NCBI GenBank assembly: GCA_003506995.1
Contig: DNXB01000027.1
Coordinates: forward strand, 1 to 6,938
Length of the DNA stretch: 6,938 nucleotides
Source: Verrucomicrobiales bacterium
GTDB lineage: Bacteria > Verrucomicrobiota > Verrucomicrobiia > Verrucomicrobiales > Verrucomicrobiaceae
Direction of reading: 5' to 3'
The notes beneath the pieces were generated by a model. That model was not told where the DNA came from, did no database searches, and saw only the letters and a program-made list of their open reading frames with translations. Below, one piece after another: positions 1 to 3,888 of this stretch. Positions within the stretch are counted from its first letter, which is position 1. Every line of letters starts with the position of its first letter. Made by a program: the position numbers and the translations under genes.

Positions 1-470
1 CCTACACCACCCGCGTCGGCAGCGGTCCCTTCGTCACCGAAAACGAGGACATTGGCGACATGCTCCACAACATGGGGCGCGAATTTGGCGCCACCACCGG
101 TCGTGCCCGCCGCTGCGGCTGGCTGGACTCCGTCCTCGTCCGCTATGCCGTCATGATTAATGGGGCGGATGAACTCGCCATCACCAATCTCGACGGCCTT
201 GATGGCTTGGACACCGTGCAGATTTGCACGGCCTACACCCTGCGTGGCAAAACCATCCACTACCCGCCGAGCACCGCCGCCGACCTCGCCGCCTGCGTTC
301 CTGTCTATGAAACCCACCAGGGCTGGAAACAGGATCTCAGCGGCATCAAAAAGTTCGCCGACCTGCCCCAGTTGGCCAAAGACTACCTCAAACGCCTCGA
401 AGAACTCACCGGCGCCCGCGTCAGCCTCGTCGGCGTCGGCCCGGACCGCGAGCAGACCCTCGTGGCCTGA
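1..470 (+). CDS. purA: Adenylosuccinate synthetase, C-terminal part (5' end outside window)
   Basis: This is the last ~155 residues of the enzyme that joins IMP and aspartate with GTP hydrolysis to give adenylosuccinate, the first committed step of AMP synthesis; it acts in the cytoplasm. The first complete codon is at 3 and the frame is open to TGA at 468-470. Diagnostic family segments are YTTRVGSGPF at the left edge, EFGATTGRARRCGWLD (the IMP and aspartate-loop region with its conserved arginines), TNLDGLDGLDTVQICTAY, a YETHQGW block, and the terminal YLKRLEELTG....VGVGPDREQT, all in the order seen in E. coli PurA. The C-terminus ends shortly after the GPDR motif, which is normal. No frameshift or missing motif is visible. 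Identification is secure; upstream neighbours are unknown because the gene is cut by the window edge. Confidence 0.96.
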   Translation, partial: YTTRVGSGPFVTENEDIGDMLHNMGREFGATTGRARRCGWLDSVLVRYAVMINGADELAITNLDGLDGLDTVQICTAYTLRGKTIHYPPSTAADLAACVPVYETHQGWKQDLSGIKKFADLPQLAKDYLKRLEELTGARVSLVGVGPDREQTLVA

Positions 471-484
471 GCACGACATTCCAT

Positions 485-512
485 TTGACGACCGCCGTCC
501 TCCCCCTACTCT
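485..512 (+). promoter_or_regulatory. Possible sigma70-like promoter for rpsU
   Basis: The 78-nt purA-rpsU gap is very pyrimidine-rich. It contains TTGACG (485-490), five of six matches to the -35 consensus, and 16 bp later TACTCT (507-512), only three of six matches to the -10. A start near 519 would leave a ~30-nt C/T-rich leader. The -10 is weak, and rpsU could simply be co-transcribed with purA, so this is tentative. Confidence 0.25.
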
Positions 513-548
513 TGCCGCCCTTTTCCCACCCCACCCCAGACCTGATTT

Positions 549-785
549 ATGACCGAAGTTCAAATCCGCAAAGGCGAACCCGTTGACCGCGCTCTCAAGC
601 GTCTCAAAACCCGTCTCGAAATGGACGGCATCCTTGAAGAAGTCCGCCGCCTGCGCGCCCATGAGACCCCGGTGCAGCGCACCCGCCGCAAGGCCCGTGC
701 CGCCGCCAAGCGTGGCAAGATCCGCTTCCGCTTCACCATGCCAAAAGCGCCTTTGGCTCCTGGCGAGGCTCCTCCAGCCGCCTGA
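549..785 (+). CDS. rpsU: 30S ribosomal protein bS21
   Basis: This 78-residue, strongly basic protein has the bS21 layout. The N-terminal TEVQIRKGEPVDRALKRLKTRL matches the family's 'E-P-(F/V/I)-(D/E)-x-A-L-(R/K)-R' start. A central EEVRRLRAHETP follows, then the Arg/Lys tract TRRKARAAAKRGKIRFRF. bS21 sits on the 30S platform close to the 3' end of 16S rRNA and helps mRNA engagement in initiation. The last ~15 residues (from MPKAP) are a Pro/Ala-rich tail with no counterpart in the E. coli protein (71 aa), probably disordered. There is no recognisable Shine-Dalgarno sequence upstream of the ATG at 549; the preceding bases are C-rich. It lies 78 nt after purA on the same strand and is followed 25 nt later by an intrinsic terminator, so it closes this transcription unit. 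Confidence 0.95.
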   Translation: MTEVQIRKGEPVDRALKRLKTRLEMDGILEEVRRLRAHETPVQRTRRKARAAAKRGKIRFRFTMPKAPLAPGEAPPAA

Positions 786-810
786 TCAAGGCCTGGGAAA
801 AGCATCCTTC

Positions 811-847
811 AAAAGGGGCGGGCTCATCCCCGCCCTTTTTATTTTTG
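811..847 (+). terminator. Rho-independent terminator after rpsU
   Basis: A GC-rich hairpin pairs GGGCGGG (816-822) with CCCGCCC (829-835) across a 6-nt loop. A G-U pair and four A-T pairs extend the stem to 811-840, and the right arm runs straight into a T tract (836-840, then ATTTTT to 846). The flanking A tract means it could also work for transcripts on the other strand. It separates the housekeeping genes from the metal-efflux cluster. Confidence 0.93.
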
Positions 848-863
848 CGAATTTGCGCCAAGT

Positions 864-913
864 CCGTGCATCTCAACACGGCGCTTGATCTTTGGTCCTT
901 CATCGCATTCAAT
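864..913 (+). promoter_or_regulatory. Possible promoter and dyad upstream of the efflux cluster
   Basis: The only intergenic space ahead of the efflux genes (848-923) holds a small dyad, CCGTG (864-868) with CACGG (877-881), and a weak sigma70-like pair, TTGATC (885-890) and TTCAAT (908-913), spaced by 17 bp, each matching four of six consensus bases. The terminator just upstream makes a new promoter here necessary or very likely, but the exact elements are guesses. A start from this -10 would leave almost no leader before the ATG at 924. The dyad could be an operator for a metal-responsive regulator encoded elsewhere. Confidence 0.25.
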
Positions 914-923
914 TCGCTCCAGC

Positions 924-1358
924 ATGAACTTCCCGCGTCTCCAACGTCTCACTCTTGGCCTCATCGCGCTCCTCGCGGTGGGTTGGGCGCAGACGTCTGG
1001 CCTGCATCGCGGGTGGTTGTGCGACCATTGCGAGGGCGAGCACATCACCCAGGTGGATCACTGTCACGGGCCGCATTCGACGGCGGAGCATGATCACGAT
1101 GACCACAACCTCCCGCATGATCATGATGAGACGGATGGCGACACGCATCCGCTGCCTGCGGTCAAAGACTCCCTCCTCGCCAAGCAGCAGAACTCCATGG
1201 CGGTCGATTTCACCGCACCGGCATTCACCGTGATCGCAGAGATCATCTGGGACATCACCCCCCGCCATTTTCCCCTGCCACAGGAAGCTTCGAACCGCAG
1301 TGGCAAGCCGCCGGACTGGCCGTATCGGCTGTCCCAGACGATTGCGTTGAGAATTTGA
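924..1358 (+). CDS. Small exported His/Cys-rich protein, putative metal-binding
   Basis: This 144-residue protein is not assigned to a named family. From the ATG at 924 it begins with a good Sec signal: a basic start (residues 1-8, with R5 and R8), then LTLGLIALLAVGWA (9-22). The frame is also open to an ATG at 885, but that would put 13 polar residues before the signal, so 924 is preferred. The mature part opens with a CxxC pair (C33, C36 in WLCDHCEGEH), a third Cys at 47 within DHCHGPH, and twelve histidines between residues 28 and 75, mixed with Asp/Glu as in HDHDDH and HDHDE. The C-terminal half (78-144) has no His cluster and no clear membrane segment. This composition suggests periplasmic binding of a transition metal, as a buffer, sensor or chaperone for the efflux system that follows. 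Small His-rich proteins ahead of czc-type genes are known in other bacteria, but the function here is inferred from composition and position only. Confidence 0.8.
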   Translation: MNFPRLQRLTLGLIALLAVGWAQTSGLHRGWLCDHCEGEHITQVDHCHGPHSTAEHDHDDHNLPHDHDETDGDTHPLPAVKDSLLAKQQNSMAVDFTAPAFTVIAEIIWDITPRHFPLPQEASNRSGKPPDWPYRLSQTIALRI

Positions 1359-1367
1359 GAGGCACGC

Positions 1368-1399
1368 TCAGCGCCGGACACGATTTCCGGCCCTGCTGA
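1368..1399 (+). other. Hairpin between the His-rich gene and the outer-membrane factor gene
   Basis: TCAGC-GCCGGA (1368-1378) pairs with TCCGGC and GCTGA (1386-1391 and 1395-1399) around a 7-nt loop, with a 3-nt bulge on the right side, giving 11 base pairs. It begins 10 nt after the His-rich stop codon. No T tract follows, so it is not a standard terminator; it may be an mRNA-stability, processing or attenuation element. Function is unproven. Confidence 0.45.
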
Positions 1400-1411
1400 C
1401 GCATCCACCCG

Positions 1412-1428
1412 CATGGCGCGTCGCCATG
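1412..1428 (+). other. Short perfect hairpin in the leader of the outer-membrane factor gene
   Basis: CATGGCG (1412-1418) and CGCCATG (1422-1428) form seven perfect base pairs with a 3-nt loop. The right arm contains the ATG at 1426, which is an alternative upstream start for the next gene. If folded in mRNA, it would hide that ATG and favour the start at 1462. A palindrome this short can arise by chance in GC-rich DNA. Confidence 0.35.
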
Positions 1429-1461
1429 TCCGCCAGTCTCCATCCTCAACTCATTCCGTTC

Positions 1462-2667
1462 ATGTTTCGCACCCTTGCATTCCTCAGTCTGCCCGCGCTC
1501 TGCTTCGCGGCAGAGTTCTCACTCACCGGCATCGCCACCCGCGTGCGCAGTCACAACCCCATGCTCAAAGCGGCGCGCCTCGCCGTCGAAGAAGCACGCG
1601 GACGCCAGTTAGGCAGCGGGCGGCTCGCCAATCCGACGCTGGAGAGCAGTTTTCAAAACGAAAGCCGTGTCAGCCCGCGCGCGCTGGTGTTTGGCATCGA
1701 CCAGTCGTTTCCGATCACGAAACGCCTCAGCCTCGAAAAGCAGCTCACCTCTCAACTTGTCACTGCGGCTGAACTCGAAGTGCGAGATGTCGAGCGCCGC
1801 CTCATCGCCGAGGCACGCGGCCACGCGATCAGAATCGTCGCGCTCGAAAAACAACGCGCCCTGCGTCAGCAGCAGACCGCGCTCGCTCAAAAACTCTCTT
1901 CCTTCGCCAAAAGCCGCGCCGAGAAAGGCGAGCTCTCACCGCTGGATGCGGCACAGGCCCAGGTCGATGCCCAGCGACTGTTGCTCGAAGCACGCCGGCT
2001 CGAAACGGAGGTCATCGGCCTGCTCGGGGCTTTGAAGCCCATGCTCGGCGTGTCTCCTTCCGAATCCTGCACCATCAGCGGAGATCTACCCGCGCTCACG
2101 ATGCCAGGCATCACGCCTTGGCAGCAGCGTGCCGACTATCAGCTCGCTCAAACCAAAACCAGCGCCGCGCACACCGACGCCGCGCTGGCGCATTCGAAAC
2201 GCATCCAAGATGTCAGCGCCGGGTTCTTCGCCGCTCGTGAGGGGCAAGACCAACCGGCGGGCAATCGCGAGAACACCGGCTTCATCGGCTTCCGCGTTTC
2301 CATCCCGCTGCCGTTTTGGAATCGCAACCAGGGCGAGATCGCCGAGAAGAAAGCCGCCGCTGAGCGCCAGCGGCTCGAAGCCGAGGCGCTCGGCACACAA
2401 ATCGCCAGCGAGGCCGACACCGCTCGCCGCGAGATGCAGGCGCATGCCGATCTGGCCCGCGAAACACGCGACAAGCTGCTGCCGCTGGTCATTGAACAAA
2501 CGAGCAAGCTCGAACAGGCATACGAGAGCGGTCAGACCGACCTTCTCACCGTTCTCCGCGCCCGTGATCAGCGCCTGCAACTCGAAGCCGCCGCGCTGGA
2601 TGCCGTGCGGGACTTCCACCTCGCCCGCATCCGCTACGAAGCCGCCACCGGAGCTATCAAGCCATGA
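1462..2667 (+). CDS. CzcC/TolC-family outer-membrane efflux protein
   Basis: This 401-residue outer-membrane channel subunit would connect the periplasmic adaptor and pump to the outside. The ATG at 1462 gives a standard signal peptide, MFRTLAFLSLPALCFA, with likely cleavage before AEF. The ATG at 1426 would add 12 residues ahead of it and is less likely; neither start has a Shine-Dalgarno sequence. The protein shows the internal duplication of the outer-membrane efflux family. NPML near residue 32 opens the first repeat. FGIDQSFPITKR (77-88) and FRVSIPLPFWNRNQGE (277-292) are the paired strand-to-helix segments. Two Gly-x-Leu/Thr turns occur, EKGELSPLDAAQAQ (154-167) and ESGQTDLLTVLRARDQ (355-370). 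The rest is long Ala/Glu/Arg-rich coiled-coil helix. No lipobox cysteine is present, which is like CzcC and unlike lipidated CusC. Its stop overlaps the adaptor start by ATGA, so the two are probably translationally coupled. Confidence 0.9.
   Translation: MFRTLAFLSLPALCFAAEFSLTGIATRVRSHNPMLKAARLAVEEARGRQLGSGRLANPTLESSFQNESRVSPRALVFGIDQSFPITKRLSLEKQLTSQLVTAAELEVRDVERRLIAEARGHAIRIVALEKQRALRQQQTALAQKLSSFAKSRAEKGELSPLDAAQAQVDAQRLLLEARRLETEVIGLLGALKPMLGVSPSESCTISGDLPALTMPGITPWQQRADYQLAQTKTSAAHTDAALAHSKRIQDVSAGFFAAREGQDQPAGNRENTGFIGFRVSIPLPFWNRNQGEIAEKKAAAERQRLEAEALGTQIASEADTARREMQAHADLARETRDKLLPLVIEQTSKLEQAYESGQTDLLTVLRARDQRLQLEAAALDAVRDFHLARIRYEAATGAIKP
2650..2653 (+). promoter_or_regulatory. Likely ribosome binding site for the adaptor gene
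   Basis: GGAG lies 10 nt before the ATG at 2664, inside the end of the upstream gene. It is one of the few Shine-Dalgarno-like sequences in this window and supports 2664 as the adaptor start. A later in-frame ATG at 2688 has no such site. Confidence 0.45.
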
Positions 2668-3884
2668 AGACCCTTATTCTAAACCGCATGCGTCATGTTT
2701 CATCGCTGCCAAGTGCTGAGTGCTCAGTACTGAGTGCTCAGTTCAGAGCCAGACTAAGCACTAAACACTGGGCACTGAGCACTTTTGCGACAGCGCTCCT
2801 GTGCGTTCTATCCGTCCATGCTGCTGATCCCAAGCGGAAGGACAACACCGTCATTCTTGAAGAAGCGGCCGTGGCGAATCTCCAGCTCGATTTCGCCGAG
2901 GCCGAGGAGACCACGTTCGAAGAAACCATCTTCTCCCTCGGCCACATCGAAGTGCTTCCTGGCAAAAAAGCCATCGTCAGCAGCCGCATCCCCGGGCGTG
3001 CATTCTCCGTGCTCGTCATTCCGCATCAGGAGGTCGATGCCGATGCCGAAGTCGCCTGGATCGAAAGCCGCCAGCCTGGCGATCCGCCGCCCGTGATCAA
3101 ACTCAACGCGCCGATCGCGGGCATGATCTCCAAGGTGAGCATCGCTCAAGGCCAGCCCGTCTCGCCCGATGACGAGCTCATCGAAATCATCGACCTCAGC
3201 ATCGTGGAGGCCACCGCCAGCGTGCCGCAGCATCTCGCTGGAAAATTGAAGCCGGGCGTCAAAGCTCACATCCGTGTCAATGCGCTGCCAGAACATGTCT
3301 TCGAGGCCAAGCTCGCCCATGTCGCCGTCATGGCCGATGAAAACACCGGCACCCTCGAAGCCGCCTTCCATGTGCCGAACCCCGACAAGCTGCTGCGTCC
3401 CGGCATGAAGGCTGAGTTCAGCCTCGTGGTCAGCCAGCGTGAAAACGTGATGTCCATCCCGCGTTCCGCCGTGCAGGGCGACGCCGCCGAGCGCTTCGTT
3501 TACATCAAGGACTACGACTTGAAGAACGCCTTCGTCAAAGTGCCCGTCGTGCTCGGCGCGCAGAACGATCGTTTCGTTGAAGTCGTCAAAGGACTGTTCC
3601 CAGGAGATGAAGTCGTGACTCGCGGCGCCTACGCGCTGGCCTTCGCGGGGAAAGGCAGCGTCAGCCTCAAAGAGGCCATGGACGCCGCCCACGGCCATGC
3701 CCACAACGAGGACGGCACGGAGATGACCAAGGAACAACTCGCCGCCTCCGGTCATGAGGATGACGACCATCACGAACATTCGCCCTGGAACATGCTCACG
3801 ATCTTCTTTGCTGGAACGAGCGGCTTTTTGCTCGCGCTGCTGATTCTGACTCTCGTGATGATCCGCAAACCCGCTGCCGCGTAG
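2664..3884 (+). CDS. CzcB/CusB-type RND periplasmic adaptor (HlyD/MFP family), atypical
   Basis: This 406-residue membrane-fusion subunit would bridge the RND pump and the outer-membrane channel. The start is fixed by the ATGA overlap with the upstream gene and a GGAG at 2650. Residues 1-16 (MKTLILNRMRHVSSLP) are followed by 17-40, encoded by a palindromic repeat, and then the hydrophobic signal core FATALLCVLSVHA (41-53). The mature protein has a first lipoyl half (about 88-135, SLGHIEVLPGKKAIVSSRIPGR), a second lipoyl half (144-176, VIKLNAPIAGMISKVSIAQGQPV), a beta-barrel (about 180-265, with LKPGVKAHI and LLRPGMKAEFSL) and a membrane-proximal domain (about 266-335, with IPRSAV and GLFPGDEVVTRGAYAL). 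Only about eight residues (136-143) join the lipoyl halves, where most family members have a long helical hairpin. The C-terminus has seven His between 343 and 372 and then a hydrophobic helix, MLTIFFAGTSGFLLALLILT (377-396), ending RKPAAA. Family assignment is firm; the metal is not known. Confidence 0.9.
   Translation: MKTLILNRMRHVSSLPSAECSVLSAQFRARLSTKHWALSTFATALLCVLSVHAADPKRKDNTVILEEAAVANLQLDFAEAEETTFEETIFSLGHIEVLPGKKAIVSSRIPGRAFSVLVIPHQEVDADAEVAWIESRQPGDPPPVIKLNAPIAGMISKVSIAQGQPVSPDDELIEIIDLSIVEATASVPQHLAGKLKPGVKAHIRVNALPEHVFEAKLAHVAVMADENTGTLEAAFHVPNPDKLLRPGMKAEFSLVVSQRENVMSIPRSAVQGDAAERFVYIKDYDLKNAFVKVPVVLGAQNDRFVEVVKGLFPGDEVVTRGAYALAFAGKGSVSLKEAMDAAHGHAHNEDGTEMTKEQLAASGHEDDDHHEHSPWNMLTIFFAGTSGFLLALLILTLVMIRKPAAA
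2711..2784 (+). repeat. 74-nt palindromic repeat of 7-nt units, inside the adaptor coding region
   Basis: The left arm (2711-2742) and right arm (2753-2784) are inverted copies matching at 26 of 32 positions (one mismatch can pair as G-U in RNA), around a 10-nt loop. Each arm is built from four tandem heptamers: GTGCTGA, GTGCTCA, GTACTGA, GTGCTCA on the left; CTAAGCA, CTAAACA, CTGGGCA, CTGAGCA on the right. It is read in frame and encodes residues 17-40 of the adaptor (SAECSVLSAQF...WALST). Runs translated as 'SVLSAQ/ALST' are, from memory, typical of dispersed repeats in Verrucomicrobia and Planctomycetes. Base composition and codon choice differ from the surrounding gene (more A and T, codons such as AGT, GTA, CTA and AGA). 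Confidence 0.88.
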
Positions 3885-3888
3885 CCTC

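Noticed and set aside
885..923. Upstream ATG at 885 as start of the His-rich protein
   Set aside because: It would place 13 polar residues before an otherwise complete signal peptide, and the region is better explained as promoter DNA.
1413..1772. Forward-strand open frame of 119 codons overlapping the channel gene
   Set aside because: It is an Arg/His/Ser-rich out-of-frame shadow of the channel gene's 5' half, with no recognisable domain.
2711..2784. The heptamer palindrome as a CRISPR-like repeat or a terminator
   Set aside because: There are no unique spacers between units and no T tract after the stem, and it lies inside a coding frame.
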